Source: Flavobacterium oreochromis (lineage in GTDB: Bacteria > Bacteroidota > Bacteroidia > Flavobacteriales > Flavobacteriaceae). From it: DNA of 64,000 nt. Below, in pieces: positions 49,117-58,117 of this stretch (position 1 is its first letter; each line of letters opens with the position of its first letter). The notes beneath the pieces are model-generated. The model ran no database searches, had not been told where the DNA came from, and worked only from the letters and a program-made list of their open reading frames with translations. The stretch is from the NCBI RefSeq assembly GCF_019565455.1, contig NZ_CP067377.1, forward strand, positions 434,001 to 498,000. The letters run 5' to 3'. Position numbers and translations under genes: made by a program.

Positions 49117-49272
49117 TTATCTCAAATGACGATCTACCAGATAATACTTTTCAATCATTGTAGTAGTTCTTCCATTTACCATAATTACTGATCTTTCATT
49201 TATAATAATCCAACTGTCTAATATGAATTCGTATCTTCCAATCAAAAAATCAACTTTTACAGCTAGCTCACT
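49117..49272 (-). pseudogene. possible remnant of an unknown gene (3' end)
   Basis: On the minus strand an open segment reads SELAVKVDFLIGRYEFILDS and continues WIIINERSVIMVNGRTTTMI then EKYYLVDRHLR before a stop at 49117. The composition is protein-like, but the frame closes upstream and no start is evident. The rest of 48966-49590 shows nothing further. Confidence 0.3.
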
Positions 49273-49591
49273 TTACCATCCGTATTCCATGATCTAATAA
49301 TTTGAGTCCATATAAGATTTTAGAGAATAGCATTAAATTGCAATAAAAAACAAATAGATTTTTACACATTTTGCTTTTTACGAAAGATTATATTCATTTT
49401 GTATTATTATCCCAAAACAACTATTTTAAATACTGTTTCAAATCTTTTAAATTATCATTTAGAAATAACTGTAGGAGTTTTTATAAAAAAAACACTGAAT
49501 ATTTGGCTTTAAAACAGAATCATTTATAGCCCATAAAAAAGGTGTTATAGCTATTATTCTTTTTAGAATCTTTCTCTTAATTTCAAAAAAT

Positions 49592-49651
49592 AAATATTAT
49601 ACAAAAGAGGCTGTTCTAAAAATTTAGAACAGCCTCTTTTGTATAATATTT
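49592..49651. repeat. 29-bp perfect inverted repeat made of two fused TIR ends
   Basis: A 29-base arm at 49592-49620 and its exact complement at 49623-49651 are separated by two bases. The core AGAGGCTGTTCTAAA is the end sequence of the TIR element family, but the internal part is missing. It lies 10 bases after the PpiD-type gene stop (minus strand) and can serve as a strong terminator in both directions. Confidence 0.75.
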
Positions 49652-49660
49652 TAGAGCTAA

Positions 49661-51751
49661 TTAATTAAACTGTGCTCTATTATCTTCAATTTTAGCATCA
49701 CGTTTTAATAAGAAAAGTAACCTAGCTGCTGAAGAACTTTTTGATTGTACTCCTAAACGTGCTATGATCTCTTTAAAATCTTTTGATGGAGCTGCTTTTT
49801 TAGAACCTATCACTTTTATTTTAAATACTCCAGAATTACCAGCAATTGTTGGCGACACTACTCCTTGCTTTAATGAAAAAGCTTCACCTACTACTTTTGG
49901 TTCTGGACCTATTGATTCAATGAAAGATCCTGCTGCAGATACATCTTTTGCTTCTTTAACTGGCGAACCTGTTGCTTTAGCCACAGCTTCTAAAGTAGCT
50001 CCTTTCATTTTGTCTTCAATCATTTTCACTTTTTTCTCGTTTCTTAATTTATATCCAAAAGCATTTTTAGCTTCTTCAATAGACATTAACCCTGAATCAT
50101 TGATAGATTTTAATTTCACGATAACATGAGCATTTGGAGTCTGAAAACGTTTAACATCATTTTTATCAGCTGAAAATGCCCAACGTACAATTTCTCTCTG
50201 TGCTCCTACACCAGGAATATTTTCATCTAAAGCAAACACTCTTGCTGCTGGAGCAACGGTTAATTTTTCTGCCTTTACTGCATTATCAAACCCTTTTTCA
50301 TTGGCTAAAATTTCAAATTTAGATGCCTTAGTAAACGCAGCATCGCTTGTAGCTTCTGAAGGAAGTATTTTTTGAGCAATAGTAGCCAAGCGTATTCCAT
50401 CTTGCTTATCTGTTACTTGAATTACATGGTAACCAAATTCCGTTTCAACTAAACCTATTTTTCCAACTGGATTTCCATACACAAAATTTTCGAAATTTTT
50501 AGTCATTTGTCCTTTTGAGAAATAACCTAAATCGCCCCCTTGTTGCTTAGAATTATCATCAGAATTAGTCATTGCTAACATAGCAAAAGAACTTGGATTT
50601 GCTTGTGCTTGTGCTAACAAAGCAGTTGCTTTTGCTTTTGCTTCTTCTTTAGTTCTATTAGCTTGTGGTCCTGCTGAACCTTTAAATGATAATAATATAT
50701 GGCTAGCTTTAGCATTAATTCCTGCTTTTTTTCCCATAGCTTTAGAAATACAATAGTACTGACCAAAAATATAAGGTCCATAAGTTGCACCAGGAGCTGT
50801 ATTAAATAAAGCTTCTGCATGATCTACTGGTAAATCTTTTTTAGCAATATAAGTAGAATCATATTTAATATCAGAATTAGTATTTACAAATTCAATCACA
50901 TTAGATGTATTACGGAATCCTGCTACAGTATCATTTTTACCTGTTTTCGCGTTATATACTACTGAAGCATTCATTAAAGCATTTACTTTGTCTTTAACAG
51001 CTTTTTCATCAGCAGCTGATGGCTTGTCTTCAATTACAACGTACTCTAACTCACGAGAAGGTTCTGCTTCGTACTTCTTCTCGTTTTTCTTCATATAAGA
51101 AATAATTTCGTCGTCCGTTAACTCAACTTTTTTATCTTCTACTGTTGAATAAGGAACTGAGACTAGGTTAAAAGTAACTTTATTATTTTCTAACTCATAA
51201 TTAAATTTACCTTCCGCTTGTGTAGTATAATAAGCCCCTTTAATCATCGAATTATACATTTGTTCTTTTGCAAATTGAGCTACTGATTTTTCATAATTCA
51301 ACCATTGGTTCCATGATTCAGGCTGTTTTTTCATAGAGTTTAAAAACTCATTGAATTTTGTTTTATCAAATTTACCAGCTGCATTTAAGAACTGAGGATT
51401 TTGTGAAAACTGTGGATCTTCTTTAATTACATTAATTAATTGATCATCTCCAATTCTTAATCCTGTTTTTTCAAATTGATCTTCTAATAAAACTCTTCTA
51501 ATTTCCTGTTCCCAAATACTATTACCTGCCTGTGTAAATGAAACTCCTTGCTGATTTTTTTGTAAAGCATCTACTTTATTTCTAAAATCCTCAAAAGTAA
51601 TATCTACACCGTTTATAGTACCTGCATTTCTTGAATTGAACATAGAAGATCCATTTTCAATTAGGGCACCTACTACGAATGCAAGTAATGACAAACCTAC
51701 AATACCGGCTACCAATAGAGAACGCTGTCTAATTTTTGATAAAACTGCCAT
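49661..51751 (-). CDS. PpiD/SurA-type peptidyl-prolyl isomerase
   Basis: This 696-residue periplasmic folding factor is anchored by one N-terminal helix (SLLVAGIVGLSLLAFVVGAL, about residues 11-30). A SurA-like chaperone domain covers about 40-220, and a parvulin-type rotamase domain lies in the middle (AKASHILLSFKGSAGPQANR through SDDNSKQQGGDLGYFSKGQM and FGYHVIQVTDKQDG). The layout is that of PpiD, the inner-membrane chaperone near the Sec translocon that helps outer-membrane proteins fold. It is the last gene of a minus-strand run that includes lptC and an outer-membrane protein. Confidence 0.9.
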   Translation of the reverse strand: MAVLSKIRQRSLLVAGIVGLSLLAFVVGALIENGSSMFNSRNAGTINGVDITFEDFRNKVDALQKNQQGVSFTQAGNSIWEQEIRRVLLEDQFEKTGLRIGDDQLINVIKEDPQFSQNPQFLNAAGKFDKTKFNEFLNSMKKQPESWNQWLNYEKSVAQFAKEQMYNSMIKGAYYTTQAEGKFNYELENNKVTFNLVSVPYSTVEDKKVELTDDEIISYMKKNEKKYEAEPSRELEYVVIEDKPSAADEKAVKDKVNALMNASVVYNAKTGKNDTVAGFRNTSNVIEFVNTNSDIKYDSTYIAKKDLPVDHAEALFNTAPGATYGPYIFGQYYCISKAMGKKAGINAKASHILLSFKGSAGPQANRTKEEAKAKATALLAQAQANPSSFAMLAMTNSDDNSKQQGGDLGYFSKGQMTKNFENFVYGNPVGKIGLVETEFGYHVIQVTDKQDGIRLATIAQKILPSEATSDAAFTKASKFEILANEKGFDNAVKAEKLTVAPAARVFALDENIPGVGAQREIVRWAFSADKNDVKRFQTPNAHVIVKLKSINDSGLMSIEEAKNAFGYKLRNEKKVKMIEDKMKGATLEAVAKATGSPVKEAKDVSAAGSFIESIGPEPKVVGEAFSLKQGVVSPTIAGNSGVFKIKVIGSKKAAPSKDFKEIIARLGVQSKSSSAARLLFLLKRDAKIEDNRAQFN

Positions 51752-51850
51752 TTTACATCTTAATTTTTTAATTCAGTTGGCGAAAATACAACTATCTATG
51801 AAATAATAAAATAAGTTCGCTTTTATTTTGGTTCAAACTTTGTTTTTTTT

Positions 51851-52042
51851 CTAATTATTATCTTTCTCTTCAAATTTCTTAGCGAAATTTCTTCTAAAGA
51901 AAAACATACCAATAGCTCCTAATCCTAAAAACAGGCTTAAATAGGGCATATCATTTCCTAAATTTATTTTTGTAAATGCGTCATAAAATAAGAAAGCAGC
52001 AGCTATCAAATAAGCATATTGAGTGTATTTCATGTATTTCAT
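51851..52042 (-). CDS. small membrane protein of unknown function
   Basis: A 63-residue protein with two hydrophobic helices (AYLIAAAFLFYDAF and LSLFLGLGAIGMFFF) and a charged C-terminal tail (RRNFAKKFEEKDNN). It lies between lptC and the PpiD-type gene on the same strand. No function can be inferred. Confidence 0.6.
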   Translation of the reverse strand: MKYMKYTQYAYLIAAAFLFYDAFTKINLGNDMPYLSLFLGLGAIGMFFFRRNFAKKFEEKDNN

Positions 52043-52138
52043 AAGTTCAGTATTTATTTTATAATTTTTAAAATCATAGTTTTAGATCAGCATTATCAAA
52101 CAAAATATGTTTAAATCTGATCTTGATTATTTTTTTTA

Positions 52139-52693
52139 TTATAAGTTATAGGTTCCTTGTATATTCTGGGTATCTAGAAAACTAAAATCTTTACTAAAAT
52201 CAATTCCTACGCCACTAATAACACTTCCATTATTAGTAAATCTAAATGGCTTTTGTGTAAAAAACCATTCCTTTTTTTGATCATAATACAACTGTTCTGT
52301 TTCTAAACGTTTCCCATCATGGGTTGTTATAACTACATTTTGATCCAGTTCTATTAAATTGGTTTTACTATAGATTATTGCATATTTAGATGTCACTAAG
52401 CTCTTGTTTCCCTTTTCATCATAAACAGCTAAATTTAATCCATCAGGAAACTCATTAAACGGAAACTCTGCTGTCGTATAATCTAGCATTTTGGGTGAAA
52501 TTAAAACAGCTTTTATCTTACCAGAATCTGTATATTTTAGATTAAAATTTTCAATTTCTCCTACAGGATTAATTGATGTAATATTAATTTTACGAACTTC
52601 ATTTATACTATTCTCACAAGCCACAAAAAAAAGTGAAGCTATTAAAAACAGCAACACTTTAAAGATATTTTTTTTTTGAATAAGACTAATCAT
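52139..52693 (-). CDS. lptC: LPS export periplasmic protein LptC
   Basis: LptC receives lipopolysaccharide from LptB2FG and passes it to LptA across the periplasm. This 184-residue protein has an N-terminal signal with a lipobox-like cysteine (LLFLIASLFFVACENS), unlike the membrane-anchored E. coli form, then a beta-jellyroll pattern (SGKIKAVLISPKMLDYTTAE; VVITTHDGKRLETEQLYYDQ). It overlaps the outer-membrane protein gene by eight bases, so the two are translationally coupled. Confidence 0.85.
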   Translation of the reverse strand: MISLIQKKNIFKVLLFLIASLFFVACENSINEVRKINITSINPVGEIENFNLKYTDSGKIKAVLISPKMLDYTTAEFPFNEFPDGLNLAVYDEKGNKSLVTSKYAIIYSKTNLIELDQNVVITTHDGKRLETEQLYYDQKKEWFFTQKPFRFTNNGSVISGVGIDFSKDFSFLDTQNIQGTYNL

Positions 52694-53911
52694 ATCTACG
52701 TTTTACAAACCATCTATCATTAAACGATAATCCTATAGAAAAATTCATATAATTTTCTTTAACTAAATCAGATGCAGTAGTTCCTTTTTGTCCATATTCG
52801 AACCCAATATTAACATTCGAAAAAGTACCTCCTAATGGCAAACCTACTCCTAGAGTTATTGCTTTATCTTTTATAGATTCTCCTTTAGCAACAATACCTA
52901 CGTTTTCATAACGAAGACCACCGCGGTATACCACTCGGTTTAAATAACCTGAAAAAGCATTGTATTTAGGAATATAATATCCTCCTATAGCAATCTTTGC
53001 TTTTTCTTCTCCTACTAAAGACTTATTATCATCTAACTCTATATCGCCTTTTGTTGCAAATGAAGACTCAAAAGCAATAGTCCATTTTTTATCTATCCCG
53101 AAAGTAGACCCAAATGTAAATTGGTGTCTATTATTTCGAAACGAATTTTTTTGATCAACTCCAAAACTAATTTCAGATGCAGTAACAGTAGAAATTAATC
53201 CTTTCGTTTTTAACTCTTCAACTCGTAAGCCTAATGGCAAATCAACTGTTCCAGATGTAACGAAATCATATTGAGAAATTTTTGTTTTATAAAAACCTCC
53301 TAATTTTATATTCCCTCCTCTTACTTCATATTTTGAGCGTTCAAATGTTGCATTAACATCTGTATCATAAGCATAAATTATATTTTTCTGAATAATCCCA
53401 AAATCATAATCAAACTCTGCTCCTAGGCTAAATTTAGGTGTAATTTTATACCCTAATGCCACATAAGCCCTATTCATACCTCCAAACCCTTCTAGATTAC
53501 GAGTATTTAAATCTACTTTAGAATTAATTTTATAACCAACATAAGAGTTGGCATACAATCCTACTCCTACCCCTAACTTATTAGTTAAAGGAAAGGCGGC
53601 TGTAAGATAATCAAAAGTAACACGTTGTGCTTTTTCTTCTACAGAAGTATTTCTAAATGTTACTTTAGAAAAAGCGCCTCCCATAGCTAACGAAGTCAAC
53701 TTCATAACGGATAAACCTGCTGGGTTTTGAAAATTAATATGAATACTATCCATAACTACCCCCATTCCTGCCATTGAGCGATTTTCAACCGAATTAGCAA
53801 ACTTAGTCTCACCAAGACCATAAGATGAATAAAATGAGGCCGAACCTGTTTGAGCAGCATTCTGTAAAGTAAAAAGGAAGAAAAAGCTCCTAAAATTATT
53901 TTTCTATACAT
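52686..53911 (-). CDS. outer-membrane beta-barrel protein (FadL/PorV-like pattern), frame interrupted near the start
   Basis: Corrected for one missing T near 53871-53885, the protein starts MYRKIILGAFFFLFTLQNAA, a signal peptide, and continues ASFYSSYGLGETKFANSVEN before SMAGMGVVMDSIHINFQNPA. The NPAGLS motif followed by alternating barrel strands resembles FadL/PorV-like outer-membrane proteins of the Bacteroidota. The length is about 408 residues. It overlaps the 3' end of coaX and precedes lptC, an order seen in flavobacterial envelope clusters. The transported substrate is unknown. Confidence 0.75.
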
Positions 53912-54634
53912 TGTATTTGGTATTGGTATATACGATTCAAACTTTCTAATAAAAAATTTGCATTGGCAAATATGGTATTTTTTAATCGTTTAGCCAAAAA
54001 ATTAGCATCTCCTCCCGTTAAAATTATGATAATTTTTTCTTTCTCTTTTATTAATTCATTTATATACCCATCAATTTCAAAGCTCAAACCATTAACAACA
54101 CCTGAGTGCATTGAGGCAATTGTTGAATTACCTATTAGGTTTTCTGGGTCTGTTAGTTCTAACAAAGGCAACTTAGCGGTATAATTGTGCATAGAGGCAT
54201 AACGAAGTCTAAACCCTGGAGAAATAGCTCCTCCATAATAAACATTTTGTGCATCTACAAAATCGTATGTAATACAAGTTCCTACATCAATAATTAATCT
54301 ATTTTGAGATGGGAATTGCAAAACAGCACCTGCGGCTAAAACCATACGATCAACCCCTAATGTATTAGGTGTTGCATATTCATTAATGAAAGGAAAATTA
54401 CTTTTTTGAGAAATCTGAACCACTTTAAAGCGTTTTTGAAGCCATTCAATTTCTTTTTTTCTAATTTCCCAACTGAAGAAAGGACCAAATCCTTGCATAA
54501 GGGGTATTTTTGAAAATTTTTTCGATTTCAAATAAAATTTTTTCAAGTGAAAATGAAAAAAGATCTAAAAGTGTATCCTTCTCAAAAACAGCCACTTTAA
54601 CTCTTGTATTTCCTATATCTACTGCTAAAATCAT
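53896..54634 (-). CDS. coaX: type III pantothenate kinase, frame interrupted twice
   Basis: CoaX phosphorylates pantothenate, the first step of coenzyme A synthesis. Read across two frame breaks (T runs at 54507-54511 and 54454-54460), the protein has about 245 residues: MILAVDIGNTRVKVAVFEKD, then YPLCKDLVLSSVGKLEKKEI, NTLGVDRMVLAAGAV and IDVGTCITYDFVDAQ, which hold the ASKHA nucleotide and substrate sites. No other pantothenate kinase is visible in the window, and the enzyme is normally essential, so errors are more likely than decay. Confidence 0.88.
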
Positions 54635-54688
54635 GACTTTTTTAAATTATGGACAAAGATATAAATAGATTTTTTTCAAAAAAATGTT

Positions 54689-54718
54689 TTGCACAAATGA
54701 AAAAAGCTCTTATATTTG
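54689..54718 (+). promoter_or_regulatory. promoter for the tRNA-Phe pair
   Basis: TTG at 54689-54691 and TATATTTG at 54711-54718 are separated by 19 bases, with the first tRNA starting 36 bases after the -7 element. Confidence 0.7.
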
Positions 54719-54754
54719 CATCCGCATTCGATAAGCAACAACGCTTTAAGAAAT

Positions 54755-54827
<73 letters not shown>

Positions 54828-54863
54828 CAAATCAGAAGATGATTAACGTTCAAAAAAATTACT

Positions 54864-54936
<73 letters not shown>

Positions 54937-54940
54937 CATT

Positions 54941-54970
54941 AAAACCACTATTTCATAGTGGTTTTTTTAT
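54941..54970 (+). terminator. rho-independent terminator after the tRNA pair
   Basis: AAAACCACTAT at 54941-54951 pairs with ATAGTGGTTTT around a three-base loop, followed by a T tract. Confidence 0.85.
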
Positions 54971-55014
54971 TTTAAAAAAATCACACATTCCCTACTCTTC
55001 CTGTTTACTTTCTA

Positions 55015-55112
55015 GGATCAAGTCATATTTCTGTGGATTAGTTAAAATTACGCATATAAATTTGGGATCAAGTCATATTTCTGTGGATTAGTTAAAATTA
55101 CGCATATAAATT
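55015..55112. repeat. tandem direct repeat, two 50-bp units from an IS end
   Basis: GGATCAAGTCATATTTCTGT starts at 55015 and again at 55065, and the units are identical for about 48 bases. The unit contains the last codons of an ISAon1-type transposase gene (minus strand) plus the presumed terminal sequence of that IS, so one IS end has been duplicated. Confidence 0.8.
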
Positions 55113-55250
55113 AGTTAGTCTAAAAAGGAAGAATTCTATACTTCTCACTCCTCTAAATTTACTTCTAAAAGCTTTTATTTTTGCATTGAAAGATTCTGCT
55201 GAAGCGTTAGTACTTCTAAAACTAATTTTAAAAGTAACATTTATTTTAAC
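55065..55250 (-). mobile_element. ISAon1-family insertion sequence, 3' remnant
   Basis: Minus-strand translation of 55098-55220 gives NASAESFNAKIKAFRSKFRG then VRSIEFFLFRLTNLYA and a stop, the recognisable C-terminus of flavobacterial ISAon1-type transposases (IS4-like DDE). Everything N-terminal is lost or unrecognisable. The fragment begins about 130 bases after the tRNA-Phe pair, a common spot for insertions. Confidence 0.75.
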
Positions 55251-55710
55251 AAACATTTTTTAACGTTTAATCGCTTATTTATTACCATACCTACAGCTTA
55301 TTTCAGTCACTAATTTTAGTTGTTTTTAGAAAGACTCTATTAATAATTCCAGTACAACTTCTACTTTTATTGTTCCTAGCACTATCACATTGCTAGCTTT
55401 AGCTATTTATTTTAACTCAGTAGCCCTCCTTTAAACAAAGAAAATAATTCGCGCAACAACAAAGACTTATCTATATTTTCAAAAAGAGGAATCATCCTTT
55501 CTATATTTTAACTAACTCCTTTTTATAATTTTACTTAAAAGAATCCTCATATTGACATTTTAAATTTCTAATATTTATATCACAAAATACAGCAATAGCA
55601 TTATAGTCATTAAATTCAGAGCCTGTCTATTGATTTTTTTAAAAGCCTCAAACGCCTAAATCACCCATGCCTTTCCACAAAGAAAGCCTAATTACTAAAA
55701 ACCTCTTATT
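55251..55710. other. non-coding stretch, probably degenerate mobile-element sequence
   Basis: No ORF, RNA or repeat boundary that I can support. The position between an IS tail and the start of the 2.1-kb duplication suggests decayed IS sequence, but no motif proves it. Confidence 0.35.
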
Positions 55711-55952
55711 GAATATCATCAGACTTAAAAAACTACTTCTGAATTTAATTTATGATTACGATATTTTTTATGATTAGAATGAATATAAATCTCTTTAAAT
55801 CAAAAAAATCCTTCATCCTTAAGTTTAAAAAACAAAAAACAACTTAAAAAGACAAACAAAAGAACCTCCTATTTAAGTTAATTTTAGAAAACAAAAATAG
55901 TTTTTTTGTTTTCTTTAACTTTTTCAACCCAAACTTAGACTAATATTTCCCT

Positions 55953-55960
55953 TACATTTG
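55953..55960 (+). promoter_or_regulatory. promoter -7 element for propeller lipoprotein gene 1
   Basis: TACATTTG fits TAnnTTTG. It is only 10 bases before the first ATG and 28 before the ATG of MKKLIYL, so either the mRNA is nearly leaderless or the later ATG is used. It is conserved exactly in the second unit. Confidence 0.5.
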
Positions 55961-55970
55961 AATAATAATA

Positions 55971-57011
55971 ATGAATACGAATATGAATATGAAAAAACTT
56001 ATTTATTTATCAGCTTTGTCAATCCTTTTTTCTTGTAATAAAGAAGAAGTAGTAGTTAACACTCCCCAACAGCCAGAATCCCCTAAAAATATATTTGCAG
56101 TAGGCGAGGAACTTAACGGACAAATAAGTGTTGCTAAATTATGGAAAAATGGCGTACCCACTTCATTAACCGATGGAACTAAAAAAGCCGATGCTACCTC
56201 AATATATGTAGCTGGTTCAGATGTATATGTAGCCGGGAATGAATCGAACGGAAATGTATATATTCCTAAAGTTTGGAAAAATGGCAAATCTACTTCTTTA
56301 ACAGATGGAACTAAACCTGCCTATGCTTCTTCAATATATGTAGCTGGTTCAAATGTATATGTAGCTGGATATGAATTTAATGATAACGATATTAGAGTTG
56401 CTAAAATTTGGAAAAATGGCGTACCTACTTCTTTAACCGATGGAACTGAAAATTCATCAGCAAGCTCAGTATGCGTAGTCCAATCAAACGTTTATGTTGC
56501 TGGTTATGAGCGTAACGATAAAAATATGGGAATTGCTAAAATTTGGAAAAACGGTATAGCTACTTCTTTGACTGACGGAACTAAAGACGCGTATGCTAAC
56601 TCAGTATATGTAGTCGGTTCAGATGTATACGTAGCTGGAATAGAGTCTAACGTTGCTAAAATTTGGAAAAACGGCATAGCTACTTCTTTAACTGGCGAAA
56701 CTAAAAACACGTATATTAAATCAATATATGTAGCCGGCTCAGATGTATATGCGTCTGGATATGAACGCGTTAATGGATTAGCAACTATTGCTAAAGTTTG
56801 GAAAAATGGCATACCTACTTCTTTGACTGACGGAACTAAAGAAGTATATACCAACTCAATATACGTAGTTGGTTCAGATGTATATGTAGCTGGAGAGGAA
56901 ATTAACGATGCTCGTGTAAGAATTCCTAAAATCTGGAAAAATGGCGTACCTACTTCTTTAACTGATGGAACTAAAAACGCTACGATTATGTCCATTTTTG
57001 TAGGTAATTAA
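55971..57011 (+). CDS. lipoprotein with seven near-identical repeats, putative beta-propeller (copy 1)
   Basis: This 346-residue protein has a lipoprotein signal: MNTNMNMKKLIYLSALSILF followed by SCNKEE, with the lipidated cysteine at about residue 22. From about residue 40 it consists of repeats of roughly 43-46 residues with core WKNGVPTSLTDGTK, then SIYVAGSDVYVAG and a variable acidic loop ending AKI. There are seven WKNG units; the first blade's missing strands appear to be completed by the last (SIFVGN), a velcro-like closure typical of seven-bladed beta-propellers. The fourth repeat is about six residues shorter. No T9SS C-terminal domain is seen. The start may instead be the ATG at 55989. 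The ligand is unknown. Confidence 0.8.
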   Translation: MNTNMNMKKLIYLSALSILFSCNKEEVVVNTPQQPESPKNIFAVGEELNGQISVAKLWKNGVPTSLTDGTKKADATSIYVAGSDVYVAGNESNGNVYIPKVWKNGKSTSLTDGTKPAYASSIYVAGSNVYVAGYEFNDNDIRVAKIWKNGVPTSLTDGTENSSASSVCVVQSNVYVAGYERNDKNMGIAKIWKNGIATSLTDGTKDAYANSVYVVGSDVYVAGIESNVAKIWKNGIATSLTGETKNTYIKSIYVAGSDVYASGYERVNGLATIAKVWKNGIPTSLTDGTKEVYTNSIYVVGSDVYVAGEEINDARVRIPKIWKNGVPTSLTDGTKNATIMSIFVGN

Positions 57012-57100
57012 CATTTATTAACCATCTGAGAAAATATCAAAAAGAAAGGAATTAGATTTCCGAAAATTTTAGACAATTTTAAATTTTATTTTAACATAAC

Positions 57101-57138
57101 AACGAGTTAGATACAGCTATATCTAACTCGTTTTTTTA
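57101..57138 (+). terminator. rho-independent terminator after propeller gene 1
   Basis: AACGAGTTAGATA at 57101-57113 pairs with TATCTAACTCGTT at 57120-57132, followed by T residues. Confidence 0.85.
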
Positions 57139-58099
57139 TTAAAATTATTCTAGGTTGGAATAGCAATTCAACATGAATTTAAAATAAAATTGCTCCAAAA
57201 TACAAGATAAATTTCGTTAGAAAAAAGTGATTGAAAAAATTTCAAACTAACAATCCTTTATTTCCAAACAATACCTCATAAAGTTCATTAATAAAACCTA
57301 ACATTTTCAATAGCTTTACTAAAAAGTATTCCACCAGCATAATTATTAATTACAACATGAAGCTTGGAACCTAAGAATTAACCAAGAGGTTTTCAACTCT
57401 TGGTAGTATTTAAATATTTTTATGCTATTCAATTCTTCTTTTACCAGATATTCTAAATGGAGAGCAGAATCATAAAATAAAGATCAGCACAACCCACTAA
57501 ACCTTTCTTTTACAAGTCATCAAATTTAAAAACTCTTTTATCAAAAATTTACTTACGCATTCAAAATAAAATGTTTTAAAATTTCTATATCCAGAAATAT
57601 AAAAAAGAGCTTGATTTGCAATTATTTCTGAAAGAGATAAACTCGATTTTCTAATGTTTTTTTCCATTAGAAATCATTTGATTTTCTCAGTTAGGAACAA
57701 AATCTTTACAAAATCATCAATAGAATAAAAAATAGTTGTAATTTTAGTTAGCGAAAGCAAAAGCGCTCTATTCATTTAACAATCAACCATTTAAATATAC
57801 TCCTTTTGCTTTTTTATACAACTATTTTATCATATTTATATAGAACTCACGTTATTAAACATCATCAGACTTAAAAAACTACTTCTGAGTTTAATTTATG
57901 ATTACGATATTTTTTATGATTAGAATGAATATAAATCTCTTTAAATCAAAAAAATCCTTCATCCTTAAGTTTAAAAAATAGAAAACAACTTAAAAAGACA
58001 AACAAAAGAACCTCCTATTTAAGTTAATTTTAGAAAACAAAAATAGTTTTTTTTGTTTTCTTTAACTTTTTCAACCCAAACTTAGACTAATATTTCCCT

Positions 58100-58107
58100 T
58101 ACATTTG
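58100..58107 (+). promoter_or_regulatory. promoter -7 element for propeller lipoprotein gene 2
   Basis: TACATTTG, identical in sequence and in distance to the gene as in unit 1. Confidence 0.5.
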
Positions 58108-58117
58108 AATAATAATA

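Larger units (their letters stand above)
55711..57853 (+). repeat. tandem duplication unit 1 (about 2.14 kb)
   Basis: From about 55711 the sequence matches that from 57854 onward: ATCATCAGACTTAAAAAACT and the next 250 bases are almost identical, including the promoter, followed by the paralogous gene, the same terminator hairpin and about 700 bases of matching non-coding sequence. Similarity fades gradually near the far end. The unit carries one propeller lipoprotein gene. The non-coding 57133-57853 holds nothing else that I recognise. Confidence 0.85.

Noticed and set aside
55015..55112. Two identical 50-bp direct repeats as a possible CRISPR array
   Set aside because: There are only two units with no spacer between them, and the unit contains the end of a transposase reading frame.
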